A DNA stretch of 64,000 nucleotides, from assembly GCF_003254475.1 (NCBI RefSeq), contig NZ_QFYQ01000001.1, forward strand, positions 1,426,001-1,490,000, read 5' to 3'. The notes under the pieces were generated by a model. The model worked only from the letters and a program-made list of their open reading frames with translations. It searched no databases and was not told where the DNA came from. The position numbers and the translations under genes are program-made. Below, piece after piece: positions 19,611-27,532 of the stretch (positions are counted from its first letter, which is position 1; the number at the start of each line of letters is the position of its first letter). This stretch comes from Phenylobacterium soli. Its GTDB lineage: Bacteria > Pseudomonadota > Alphaproteobacteria > Caulobacterales > Caulobacteraceae.

Positions 19611-20591
19611 TCACATCACCCCGGCGCGCAGGATGTCGTGCACGTGCAGGATGCCGACCGGCTTGCCGTCGTCGACCACGAACAGCACGGTCACCGAGGG
19701 CGGCGGGTCGCTCATCAGGGCCAGGGCCTCGGAGGCCAGCATGTCCGGCGGCACCGCCTTCTTGGGCCCGGCGGTCATCACCTGGCCGGCGGTGTGATCC
19801 AGCAGGCCCTCGGAGTGGCGGCGCAGGTCGCCGTCGGTGATGACGCCCACCAGCCGGCCGTCGGCGCCGGTGACGCCGACCACGCCGAACCGCTTGCCGG
19901 TCATCTCCAGCAGCGCCTCGCGCATCGGTGTGTCGGGACTGACAAGCGGCAGCTCCTCGCCCGCATGCATCAGGTCGCCGACGACCCGCAGCATGGCCCC
20001 GAGCTTCCCGCCCGGATGGAAGACGTGGAAGTCCTGCGGCTTGAATCCGCGCCGCTCGAGCAGGGCCACGGCCAGGGCGTCGCCGAGCGCGATCTGGAGG
20101 GTGGTGGAGGTGGTCGGCGCGTTGACCTCGCTGGTCGCCTCGGCCGCGTCGGCCAGCAGCAGCACCACGTCGGCGGCGCGGCCGAGCGCGCTGTCGGCCT
20201 TGGCGGTGATGGCGATCAGCGGGATGCGGAAGCGGGTGGCGTAGGCCAGCACGTCGGCCAGTTCGCGCACCTCGCCGGACTTGGAGAGGCCGAGGATCAC
20301 GTCGCTCTCGCCGATCATGCCCAGGTCGCCGTGGCTGGCCTCCGCCGGATGGACGAAGAAGGCCGACGAGCCGGTCGAGGCGAAGGTGGCGGCGATCTTG
20401 CGCGCCACGTGGCCCGACTTGCCCATGCCGGTGCAGATGATCCGGCCGCCCTTCGCCTTCTCCTGGGCGGCGAACAGGATGTCGACGGCGCGGGCGAAGT
20501 CCGGCCCGAGGGCGTCGGCCTGGGCCTTAAGGGCGTCGGCCTCGGCGGCCAGGACCCGGCGGCCGACGGCGATGGCGTCCGACGTGCTCAT
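19611..20591 (-). CDS. kdsD: Arabinose-5-phosphate isomerase (KpsF/GutQ type)
   Basis: Converts ribulose-5-phosphate to arabinose-5-phosphate, the first step to Kdo for LPS (326 aa). The N-terminal SIS domain contains ICTGMGKSGHVARKIAATF and LGLSKSGEVRELADVL. Two CBS domains follow, ending in VLFVVDDGKPVGILHVHDIL. The ATG at 20591 overlaps the TGA of the upstream small gene by four bases (ATGA), so the start is firm and translation is coupled. Longer upstream frames are not supported. Confidence 0.94.
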   Translation of the reverse strand: MSTSDAIAVGRRVLAAEADALKAQADALGPDFARAVDILFAAQEKAKGGRIICTGMGKSGHVARKIAATFASTGSSAFFVHPAEASHGDLGMIGESDVILGLSKSGEVRELADVLAYATRFRIPLIAITAKADSALGRAADVVLLLADAAEATSEVNAPTTSTTLQIALGDALAVALLERRGFKPQDFHVFHPGGKLGAMLRVVGDLMHAGEELPLVSPDTPMREALLEMTGKRFGVVGVTGADGRLVGVITDGDLRRHSEGLLDHTAGQVMTAGPKKAVPPDMLASEALALMSDPPPSVTVLFVVDDGKPVGILHVHDILRAGVM

Positions 20592-20833
20592 TGGTTCGGC
20601 GAGAGCGCCTGGGCCTGCAGGTCGCGGACCGCGTCGCGCGCTTGGCGGATGCGCTTCTCGGAGGCCTCGGTCTCGCGGTCCATGGCCGCCTTCATGGCCG
20701 GCGTCTGCTGCACCGGCGTGTGGCCGAACGGGGCGGGCGAGCGGTCGCCGAGGCCCTGGGGCCAGACCATGGAGAAGCCGACGGCGGCCAGGGCCGCGAG
20801 GGCCAGGAGCGGCAGGTAGAGGCGATCGAGCAT
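20588..20833 (-). CDS. Small single-pass membrane protein coupled to kdsD
   Basis: An 81-residue protein with an N-terminal membrane helix (LYLPLLALAALAAVGFSMVW) and a polar helical tail (RETEASEKRIRQARDAVRDL) likely outside the cytoplasm. The ATG at 20833 has a GGAGG ribosome site eight bases upstream, better than the in-frame start 13 codons earlier. Its stop overlaps the kdsD start. No known family is recognised; it is conceivably an LPS-related inner-membrane factor, by position only. Confidence 0.65.
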   Translation of the reverse strand: MLDRLYLPLLALAALAAVGFSMVWPQGLGDRSPAPFGHTPVQQTPAMKAAMDRETEASEKRIRQARDAVRDLQAQALSPNQ

Positions 20834-20952
20834 CTTGCCGCCTCCTATAGCGGTCCCAGCGACTCGGGCCAACGCGCCTCTGGGCGCTGCGCGCTTGACG
20901 GCGGCCCCTCCCAGGCCCTAGCGCGTCGCCCACACCATCTCGGAGACCCGCC

Positions 20953-21663
20953 TTGCCCACCCTCATCCTGCTGCGCCATGGCCAGAGCGAATGGAACCTG
21001 GCGGACCGTTTCACCGGCTGGGTGGACGTCGACCTGACGCCGCAGGGCGAGGCCGAGGCGAAGAAGGGCGGCCAGCTGATCAAGGCCGCGGGGCTGTCCA
21101 TCGACCGCTGCTTCACCTCGGTGCTGACGCGGGCGATCCGCACCTCGTGGCTGGCGCTGTGGGCGGCCGGCCAGACCTTCGTGCCCGAGACCAAGGACTG
21201 GCGGCTCAACGAGCGCCACTACGGCGGCCTGACCGGCCTCAACAAGACCCAGACCGCCGAGAAGCACGGCGCCGACCAGGTGAAGATCTGGCGCCGCTCC
21301 TACGACGTGCCGCCGCCACCGCTCGCGCCCGGCGGCGAGTTCGACTTCTCCAAGGACCGCCGCTACGCCGGCGCGGACCTGCCCGAAACCGAGAGCCTGA
21401 AGACCACCCTCGACCGGGTGCAGCCATACTGGGAGGGCGAGATCGCCCCGCACCTGAAGGCCGGCGAGACCCTGCTGGTGGCCGCCCACGGCAACTCGCT
21501 GCGCGCCATCGTGAAGCTGATCTTCAACGTGGCGGACGATGCGATCGTCGGCGTCGAGATCCCCACCGGCAACCCGCTGGTGGTGGAGCTGGACGCCAAC
21601 CTCAAGCCCACCGCCGCCCGCTACCTCGACGCCGACCGGGCGCAGCCGCTGCCGGCGATCTGA
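20953..21663 (+). CDS. gpmA: 2,3-bisphosphoglycerate-dependent phosphoglycerate mutase
   Basis: Glycolytic interconversion of 3- and 2-phosphoglycerate (236 aa). The phosphohistidine lies in LLRHGQSEWN at residues 6-15. RHYGGLTGLNKTQTAEKHG and VAAHGNSLRAIVK carry the other active-site residues of the dPGM family. The start is TTG at 20953, immediately ahead of PTLILLRHG. The deaminase gene follows after 40 bases. Confidence 0.93.
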   Translation: MPTLILLRHGQSEWNLADRFTGWVDVDLTPQGEAEAKKGGQLIKAAGLSIDRCFTSVLTRAIRTSWLALWAAGQTFVPETKDWRLNERHYGGLTGLNKTQTAEKHGADQVKIWRRSYDVPPPPLAPGGEFDFSKDRRYAGADLPETESLKTTLDRVQPYWEGEIAPHLKAGETLLVAAHGNSLRAIVKLIFNVADDAIVGVEIPTGNPLVVELDANLKPTAARYLDADRAQPLPAI

Positions 21664-21703
21664 ACCTTCTCCCGCGAGGGCAGAAGGGGCATGTAGAGGG
21701 CTG

Positions 21704-22165
21704 ATGAGCAACTCAGCCGACGACGAAACCCACATGCGCCGGGCCATCGCCCTGGCGGCGACCCGCGTCGGCAAGACGGCCGAGAATCCGGCCGTCGGCT
21801 GCATCATCGTCAAGGACGGCGAGGTGGTCGGCGAGGGCGTCACGGGCGAGGGTGGCCGGCCGCACGCGGAGGAGCTGGCGCTCGACCAGGCCGGCGAACG
21901 CGCCGGCGGGGCCACCGCCTACGTCACCCTGGAGCCCTGCGGCGAGCGCTCCTCCGGCGCGCCGTCATGTAGTCAGCGGCTGGTGATGGCGGGGGTCGAT
22001 CGCGTGGTGGTTGCGGCGAGCGACGCCTCGCCCTACGCCGCCGGCGTCGGCGTCGCCAGGTTGCGTGCATCCGGGGTAGAGACCGACCTGGGGTTGATGT
22101 CCCGAGAGGCGGCCGCCCTGTACGAGGGCTACTTCCCCGGGAAAATCGTCCGGCCCGAAGGCTAA
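21704..22165 (+). CDS. RibD-type pyrimidine deaminase domain protein, stand-alone
   Basis: Zinc-dependent cytidine-deaminase-fold enzyme (153 aa) resembling the N-terminal deaminase half of RibD, which deaminates a riboflavin precursor. The zinc His and catalytic Glu are in HAEELALDQAG, and the zinc cysteines are in LEPCGERSSGAPSC. The spacer between the cysteines is one residue longer than in typical RibD. The reductase half of RibD is absent: the protein stops after the deaminase domain. It may be a diverged paralogue acting on another nucleotide. The ATG at 21704 follows GAGGG. Confidence 0.8.
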   Translation: MSNSADDETHMRRAIALAATRVGKTAENPAVGCIIVKDGEVVGEGVTGEGGRPHAEELALDQAGERAGGATAYVTLEPCGERSSGAPSCSQRLVMAGVDRVVVAASDASPYAAGVGVARLRASGVETDLGLMSREAAALYEGYFPGKIVRPEG

Positions 22166-22231
22166 ATATTGGAAATCCATCCTTAATCCGCTCGGCATAG
22201 CCTTGTTCGGAGAAAGGAGACTCCGACCGTC

Positions 22232-23500
22232 GTGGCCATGCCCAGCGCACCCGCCGCCAGCCTCGTCGTCCGCCGCCTGAACCAGGCGGAGGTCGAGGCC
22301 ATCTGCGCCAAGCACGACCGTCTGTGGAGCTCCAAGCCCGGCGGCGCCCGCGCCGTGTTCGCCTGGTGCGACCTGTCGGGGCTCGACCTCTCGGGCAAGA
22401 ACCTGTGCGACGCCGACTTCACCGGCGCGATCCTGGCTTCCTGCCGGATGGTCCACGCCCGGCTCGACCACGCCAACCTGTTCGGCGCCGATATGCAGGA
22501 CGCCAACCTTTCCGAGGCCTCGCTGCGCCGGGCCGACCTGCGCGGCGCCTGCCTGCGCAACGCCAACCTGACCGGCGCCGACCTCTTCGAATGCGACCTG
22601 CGCGAGGGCGCGCTCGCCGCCGCCGACCGCAAGTACGGCTTCCGGCGCCTGGAGACCAACCCCGCCGCCGTGGGCGAGGTGCAGGGCGCCAACCTGTCCG
22701 GCGCCAACCTCGAGCGCTCGCGCCTCTCGGGGGTCATGGCCGTGCGGGCCGACTTCACCGACGCGGTGCTCAAGGACGCCAAGCTGGTGCGGGCCAACCT
22801 CAAGCACGCCTCGCTCTCCGGCGCGAACCTCTCCGGCGCGGATCTCTCCGGCGCGGACCTGAAGGGCGCCGACCTGCGCGACGCGATCCTGGTGGGCGCC
22901 AAGACGATGGCCTGGAACGTCATGGACGCCAACATGGCCGGCGTGCTCACCGACGAGCCCACCGTGCCGGCCAGCGAGCGGATCAACTACGGCCACCTCA
23001 TCAAGGAACACGCCCGCTGGTGCGAGACCGACGGCGCCGAGGGCAGCCCCTCGTCGTTCGACAAGGCCGACCTGCGCACCCTGGAGAGCATCAAGGGCTA
23101 CAACCTCACAGCGCTCTCGGCGAAGGGGGCGATCTTCTACGGCCTCGACATGGAGGGCGTGCAGCTCCAGGGCGCCCATCTGGAAGGGGCCGACCTGCGC
23201 GGCTGCAACCTGCGCCGGGCCGACCTGCGCGGCGCGCGCCTCGTCAACGCCAAGCTCAACAGCGCCGACCTGCGCGAGGCCCAGATGGGCCCGCTGCTGC
23301 TGGGCGCCGACCGGCTGCTGCCGTGCAACCTCGCCGGCGCCTCGCTCAAGTTCGCCGAACTGGCCGGCGCGGACCTGCGCCAGGCCAATTTCACCGACGC
23401 CGACGTCAGCCGCGCCAACTTCCGCGGGGCGATGTTGCGCCAGGCCAACTTCACGGGCGTGCGCCGGCACGGCGCGCGCGGCCTGGAGGAAGTGATCTAG
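22232..23500 (+). CDS. Pentapeptide-repeat protein 1 of a tandem pair
   Basis: A 422-residue protein made largely of A(D/N)LxG-type pentapeptides, which stack as a right-handed four-sided beta helix. The first repeat block covers about residues 45-225 (for example SGANLSGADLSGADLKGADL). A non-repeat, helical insert follows at about 235-290, then a second block runs to the end. A short N-terminal helical segment (LNQAEVEAICAKHDRLW) precedes the repeats. There is no signal peptide. The GTG at 22232 is placed behind an AAGGAGA site; an ATG two codons later is also possible. Function unknown. Confidence 0.85.
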   Translation: MAMPSAPAASLVVRRLNQAEVEAICAKHDRLWSSKPGGARAVFAWCDLSGLDLSGKNLCDADFTGAILASCRMVHARLDHANLFGADMQDANLSEASLRRADLRGACLRNANLTGADLFECDLREGALAAADRKYGFRRLETNPAAVGEVQGANLSGANLERSRLSGVMAVRADFTDAVLKDAKLVRANLKHASLSGANLSGADLSGADLKGADLRDAILVGAKTMAWNVMDANMAGVLTDEPTVPASERINYGHLIKEHARWCETDGAEGSPSSFDKADLRTLESIKGYNLTALSAKGAIFYGLDMEGVQLQGAHLEGADLRGCNLRRADLRGARLVNAKLNSADLREAQMGPLLLGADRLLPCNLAGASLKFAELAGADLRQANFTDADVSRANFRGAMLRQANFTGVRRHGARGLEEVI

Positions 23501-24763
23501 GTGGCCAGACCCGCCCTCTCGGGTCGCCGCAAGCTCACTCCCGGCGAACTCGACATCATCCTTGCGGCGCACGCGCGCTTCGTCGCCGGCCAGCCCGGCG
23601 GCAAGCGCCTGTCCCTACCGTTCGTCGACTTCACCGGCTTCGACCTCTCGGGCCGCGAGATGTCCGGCGCCGAGCTCTCCGGCTCGGTGTTCGACGCCGC
23701 CCGCCTCACCGGCGCGCGGCTGAACGGCGCCAACCTGTCGGGCTGCGACCTGCGCGGGGCGGACCTGCGCGGCGCGTTCCTGGCCAGGGCGGACCTGCGC
23801 GGCGCGTGCTTGCAGAGCGCCAATCTCGCCCACGCCGACCTCACCGGGGTCGACCTGCGCCCCGGCAAGGTGGCGCGCCCGCACCCCAGCAAGGGCTTCC
23901 CCGCCGTCGTCGAGGAGCCGCGCTCGGGCGAGGCGGACAATGCGGTGCTGACCGGCGCCACCCTCGACGACTCGCGCCTCGACGGCCTGCACGCCCCCGG
24001 CACGGACTTCTCCGACTGCTCGCTGCGCGGCGCCATGCTCACCGACGCCAACCTCAAGGACGCCGTGTTCTCCAGCGCCCTGATGGAAGGCGCGAAGGTC
24101 GAGGGGGCCAACCTCGAGGGCGCCAACCTCAAGCGCGCCGTGCTGACCGGCGTCGGCCTCGCCACGGCGCGCACGCGCGGCGCCCGGCTGGAAGGCGCGC
24201 TCACCGATGCGCCGCGGGTCAGCGCCCTGCGCACCGACAAGATCGCCGGCCTGCTCAAGGGGCACGACGCCTGGGTCCGCTCCGGCGGCAAGGAAGGCCA
24301 GCGGGCCGTGATCGACGGCGAGGACATGCGGCCCCACGCCGAGGCGCTGAAGGGCCTGCGGCTCACCGCCATCAGCGCCAAGCGCACCTGCCTGGTGGGC
24401 CTCGATCTCACCGGCGCCCAGCTCCAGGGCGCGGACCTCGAAGAGGCCGACCTGCGCGGCGCCGTGCTTAAGGACGCCGACCTGCGCGGCGCGCGCCTGC
24501 CCCGCGCCGATCTCACCAAGGCGAAGCTCGACGCGGCGCTGCTGTCGCCGCTGCCGCTGGGCGGCGGCCGCTCGACGCCTACCAACCTGAGCGGCGCGCG
24601 CCTGCGCGGCGCCTTCGCCCGCGGCGCGGATCTTTCGGGCGCGGCGCTCGCCGACGCCGACCTCAAGGGCTGCGATCTCGCCGGCGCCACCCTCGCGGCG
24701 GTCGAACTCTCGCCCCAGCAGAAGCGCGCCGCGCGCGGCCTCGCCCTCGGCGACGAGGACTGA
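23501..24763 (+). CDS. Pentapeptide-repeat protein 2 of a tandem pair
   Basis: A 420-residue paralogue of the preceding gene with the same plan: N-terminal helix (LTPGELDIILAAHARFVAGQ), a repeat block (LRGADLRGAFLARADLRGA), a central non-repeat insert (about residues 240-290, KIAGLLKGHDAWVRSGGKEG) and a second repeat block. The GTG start directly follows the TAG of gene 1 with no spacer, so the pair is co-translated. Matching length and layout indicate tandem duplication. The two proteins could form a heteromer. No toxin or gyrase-protection gene is adjacent to suggest a role. Confidence 0.85.
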   Translation: MARPALSGRRKLTPGELDIILAAHARFVAGQPGGKRLSLPFVDFTGFDLSGREMSGAELSGSVFDAARLTGARLNGANLSGCDLRGADLRGAFLARADLRGACLQSANLAHADLTGVDLRPGKVARPHPSKGFPAVVEEPRSGEADNAVLTGATLDDSRLDGLHAPGTDFSDCSLRGAMLTDANLKDAVFSSALMEGAKVEGANLEGANLKRAVLTGVGLATARTRGARLEGALTDAPRVSALRTDKIAGLLKGHDAWVRSGGKEGQRAVIDGEDMRPHAEALKGLRLTAISAKRTCLVGLDLTGAQLQGADLEEADLRGAVLKDADLRGARLPRADLTKAKLDAALLSPLPLGGGRSTPTNLSGARLRGAFARGADLSGAALADADLKGCDLAGATLAAVELSPQQKRAARGLALGDED

Positions 24764-24770
24764 GGCGACG

Positions 24771-24810
24771 GGCAAAAGAAAAGCGGCGCGGGGACCGCCC
24801 CGCGCCGCTT
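24771..24810 (-). terminator. Terminator of the hsp20 gene
   Basis: A perfect 13-bp stem (24781-24793 with 24798-24810, AAGCGGCGCGGGG/CCCCGCGCCGCTT) with a 4-base loop, followed on the minus strand by TTTTCTTTTGCC. The upstream A-rich side may also help end the convergent pentapeptide-gene transcript. Confidence 0.9.
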
Positions 24811-24850
24811 GCCTGGAATAGCTTTCCTCGCCGCGTGGCGGGGCGGGAGA

Positions 24851-25315
24851 TCAGGCCGCCTTGTCGGCGGCCTCGCCCTCGATCAGCGGCTGGGAGGCCG
24901 TGCCGATCTCGATGCGGCGCGGCTTGAGCGCCTCGGGAAGCTCGCGCTTCAGGGCGATCTGCAGCACGCCGTCTTGCAGGTTCGCGTCGGTCACGACCAC
25001 GTAGTCGGCCAGCTGGAACCGGCGCTCGAAATTGCGCTCGGCCAGGCCGCGATGCAGGAAGTGGCGGGTCTCGTCGTTGGCCGCCTTGCGGCCCTGGACG
25101 GTCAGGAGGTTTTCCTTGACCTCGACGTTGAGCTCATCGGGCCGGAAGCCGGCGACCGCGATCTCGATGCGGTACTCGTTCTCGGCGGTGCGCTCGATGT
25201 TGTACGGGGGATAGCCGGCCGGCGCAGTCTCGGTGGCGGCGGCTTCCAGGAGGTTGGCGAGGCGATCGAAGCCCACGACCGAACGATAGAGGGGAGCGAA
25301 GTCAAACGTACGCAT
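24851..25315 (-). CDS. Small heat-shock protein, Hsp20/IbpA family
   Basis: ATP-independent holdase that binds unfolding proteins (154 aa). The alpha-crystallin domain runs from about YNIERTAENEYRIEIAVAGF to GVLQIALKRELPE. The IbpA-type N-terminus is MRTFDFAPLYRSVVGFDRL, and the C-terminal tail contains PRRIEIG with an I-x-I-like motif. The ATG at 25315 is chosen because it begins the conserved N-terminus and has an AAGGA site 10 bases upstream. A sigma-32-type promoter and a roughly 115-base leader lie upstream, so heat induction is likely. Confidence 0.93.
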   Translation of the reverse strand: MRTFDFAPLYRSVVGFDRLANLLEAAATETAPAGYPPYNIERTAENEYRIEIAVAGFRPDELNVEVKENLLTVQGRKAANDETRHFLHRGLAERNFERRFQLADYVVVTDANLQDGVLQIALKRELPEALKPRRIEIGTASQPLIEGEAADKAA

Positions 25316-25322
25316 AGGGGTC

Positions 25323-25346
25323 ACATCCTTCTCTTCAAGCAAGGTT
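25323..25346 (-). promoter_or_regulatory. Possible ROSE-like RNA thermometer hairpin over the hsp20 ribosome site
   Basis: In the hsp20 leader, CCTTGCTT lies just upstream of the ribosome site AGAAGGAT. CCTT can pair with AAGG, and the TTGCT element opposite AAGGA is the signature of ROSE thermometers that control alphaproteobacterial hsp20 genes. The structure was judged by eye only. Confidence 0.4.
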
Positions 25347-25436
25347 GCGATGTTCATGTGGAGCGCTTTGCACGAGCCGATCAGGCCTCGCACGCGCGCC
25401 CGGAAAGCCCGGAAATCCAGCGCCTTCCGCCAATCT

Positions 25437-25464
25437 AGATGGGTGACCGAAAACCGCGTTCAAG
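25437..25464 (-). promoter_or_regulatory. Sigma-32 (heat-shock) promoter of hsp20
   Basis: The minus strand reads CTTGAA (25464-25459), 14 bases, then ACCCATCT (25444-25437). This matches the RpoH consensus CTTGAA-N13/15-CCCCATnT with one mismatch. It lies about 120 bases upstream of the hsp20 start, leaving a long leader. Confidence 0.8.
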
Positions 25465-25614
25465 AGGTCGTCTAAGGCGTGCGCCGCAGGGGCGGCGAGC
25501 CGCTCCGCCAGGGCGCGCGAAGGCGGTCTGAAACCGTAACAGCGCTACCGGGGCGGTTTACTTCACTCGCGCCTAAAGCGAAGCTCTCTTGTGATTCGGG
25601 GAGCATTTGGGGGC

Positions 25615-25941
25615 ATGGCGACGCTGGAGGAGCTGACGGAGCGAATCCGCCGGGCTGCTGCGTCGGACGCCGACCTCGGCCAAGGCCCGCTTTCCACGAC
25701 GATCAAGCTCGACCTGAAGGGCGAGGGCTTCATCCACATCGACGGGGCGGCGGTCAGCAACGAGGACCGCCCGGCGGACCTGACGGTCACGGTGGCCCGC
25801 CGCGACCTCGAGGCGCTCGGCAAGGGCGAACTCGACCCGGTGCGCGCCATGATGACCGGCCGGCTGAAGCTCTCCGACATGGGGCTGGCGATGAAGCTGC
25901 AGCCCCGCATCCAGGCGATATTCTCCAAGGCCCGCGACTGA
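25615..25941 (+). CDS. SCP2 sterol-carrier domain protein
   Basis: A 108-residue single-domain protein of the SCP2 lipid-binding fold, a hydrophobic pocket for acyl chains or isoprenoids. Features include IKLDLKGEGFIHIDG, VTVARRDLEALGKGELDPV and the C-terminal ALKL-like MTGRLKLSDMGLAMKLQPR. The ATG at 25615 precedes the domain; an ATG eight codons earlier is less likely. The TGA overlaps the ATG of the next gene by one base, so this lipid-binding protein and the following hydrolase are made together. Confidence 0.85.
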   Translation: MATLEELTERIRRAAASDADLGQGPLSTTIKLDLKGEGFIHIDGAAVSNEDRPADLTVTVARRDLEALGKGELDPVRAMMTGRLKLSDMGLAMKLQPRIQAIFSKARD

Positions 25942-27497
25942 TGTTCGACCCCGCGCCCCTGATCGCGACGTCCGACGCGCCGATCCCGGACGGCGCGGAG
26001 CCGGCCTGGATCTCCGGCGCCGGCGGGGCGCGCCTGCGCGCGGCCCTGTTCTCTCCCAAGGGGCGGGCGCGCGGCTCCATCGTGCTTTCCGGCGGCCGCA
26101 CCGAGCCGATCGAGAAGTATTTCGAGGTGATCCAGGATTTCCTCGACCGCGGCTTCGTGGTGCTGGCCCACGACTGGCGCGGCCAGGGGCTGTCGCATCG
26201 CATGCTCGGCGACCCGCTGAAGGGCCACGCCGACGGCGCCAAGACCTTCCTCGACGACTTCAGGATCCTGCTCGACGCCTACGCCGAGCGGCTGCCGAAG
26301 CCCTGGGTGGCGGTGGCGCATTCGATGGGCGGGTGCCTCACCCTCCTGGCCATGGCCCACGGCGAGACGCGGTTCGCCGGCGCGATCTTCTCGGCCCCCA
26401 TGCTGGGCGTGCAGACCGGCGGCCGCTCGCTGGCGACGGCCAAGATGATGACCCGCATCTCCAAGATGATGGGCCGGGCCCGGCGCTATGTGATGAACGA
26501 TCCGGGCAAGCCGTTCGACGAGGACTTCGAAGCCAACGCCCTGACCCACGACCGCCAGCGCTTCGAGCGCACGCTCGGCCAGCTGAAGGCCGAGCCGCAG
26601 CTGGCCCTGGGTGCGCCCACCTGGGGCTGGCTCGACTTCGCGCTGCGGGCGACGGCCGAACTCGCCCGTCCCGAGCGTCTGTCGCACATAACCGTTCCGG
26701 TAATCATTCTTTCGGCAGAAGAAGACAAGCTGGTCGACAACGCGGCCCAACGAGCGGCCGCCCGCCACCTGCCGCAGGGCAAATTGATCAACGTCCCCGG
26801 CGCCTTCCACGAAATCCTGATGGAGACCGACGAGATGCGTAACATCTTCATGAGGGCCTTCGACGCCCTCACCGGGCGCGTTGCGCCCAAGCCGGCCGAG
26901 CCGCCGAAGGCCGCGCCGCCCACTCCGCCCAAGCCCGCCGAGGCGGCGCCCGCCGCCGCGGCTCCGACGCCCAGGCCCGCGGCCGCGCCGGCGCCCGCCG
27001 CCGCTGCCGCCGCCTCTCCGGCCCCCGCCGCGAAGAAGCCGGCCGCCGCTAAGAAGCCCGCCGCCAAGAAGCCGGCTGCGGCCAAGAAACCGGCCGCCGC
27101 CAAGAAGGCCGCCCCAGCCAAGACCGCTCAGGCTAAGGCCGCCAAGCCCGCCGCCGCGAAGAAGCCGTCGACGGCCAAGACAGCGGCTGCGAAGCCGGCG
27201 GCCAAGCCGGCCGCCGCCAAGAAGGCTCCGGCCAAGGCTCCGGCCAAGGCTGCGGCCAAGCCCGCTGCGGCGAAGAAGGCCCCCGCCGCCAAGAAGCCCG
27301 CGGCCAAGCCGGCCGCCGCCAAGAAGCCGGCTGCGGCGAAGAAGCCCGCCGCGGCGAAGAAGGCGCCGGCCAAGGCTCCGGCCAAGGCTGCAGCCAAGCC
27401 CGCTGCGAAGCCGGCCGCCGCCGCCAAGGCCCCTACGGCCAAGAAGCCGGCCGCCAATAAGCCCGCCGCCAAGAAGGCGGCTCCGGCCAAGAAGTAA
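25941..27497 (+). CDS. Alpha/beta hydrolase fused to a histone-H1-like Lys/Ala/Pro tail
   Basis: A 518-residue two-part protein. Residues 1-310 form a monoacylglycerol-lipase/lysophospholipase-type hydrolase with VLAHDWRGQGLSHR, the nucleophile elbow VAHSMGGCL near residue 128, the acid in ILSAEEDKLVDN and the His in PGAFHEILME. From about residue 314 the sequence is Pro/Ala-rich. From about 364 to the end it becomes repeated AAKKPA/KAPAKA units like histone H1 or AlgP tails. One frame runs through both parts with no break. The gene is coupled to the SCP2 gene, suggesting lipid substrates. The role of the tail is unknown. Confidence 0.88.
   Translation: MFDPAPLIATSDAPIPDGAEPAWISGAGGARLRAALFSPKGRARGSIVLSGGRTEPIEKYFEVIQDFLDRGFVVLAHDWRGQGLSHRMLGDPLKGHADGAKTFLDDFRILLDAYAERLPKPWVAVAHSMGGCLTLLAMAHGETRFAGAIFSAPMLGVQTGGRSLATAKMMTRISKMMGRARRYVMNDPGKPFDEDFEANALTHDRQRFERTLGQLKAEPQLALGAPTWGWLDFALRATAELARPERLSHITVPVIILSAEEDKLVDNAAQRAAARHLPQGKLINVPGAFHEILMETDEMRNIFMRAFDALTGRVAPKPAEPPKAAPPTPPKPAEAAPAAAAPTPRPAAAPAPAAAAAASPAPAAKKPAAAKKPAAKKPAAAKKPAAAKKAAPAKTAQAKAAKPAAAKKPSTAKTAAAKPAAKPAAAKKAPAKAPAKAAAKPAAAKKAPAAKKPAAKPAAAKKPAAAKKPAAAKKAPAKAPAKAAAKPAAKPAAAAKAPTAKKPAANKPAAKKAAPAKK
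27030..27494 (+). repeat. Coding repeat: Lys/Ala/Pro units of the H1-like tail
   Basis: About 465 bases of imperfect direct repeats built on gccgccaagaagccg-type units encode PAAKKPAAAKK and KAPAKA motifs. They stay in frame with the hydrolase, and the codon use is like its neighbours. Such arrays change length easily by slippage. Confidence 0.85.
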
Positions 27498-27532
27498 GCT
27501 TCAGCTCGTACGCGTAAGGCGCCGCGGCCTCG

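Noticed and set aside
22232..24763. Short regular repeats that could suggest a CRISPR-like array
   Set aside because: The repeats are 15-base coding units of pentapeptides without identical repeats or unique spacers.
27030..27494. Separate histone-like (AlgP/H1) gene
   Set aside because: The Lys/Ala/Pro part continues the hydrolase frame and has no start codon with a ribosome site of its own.
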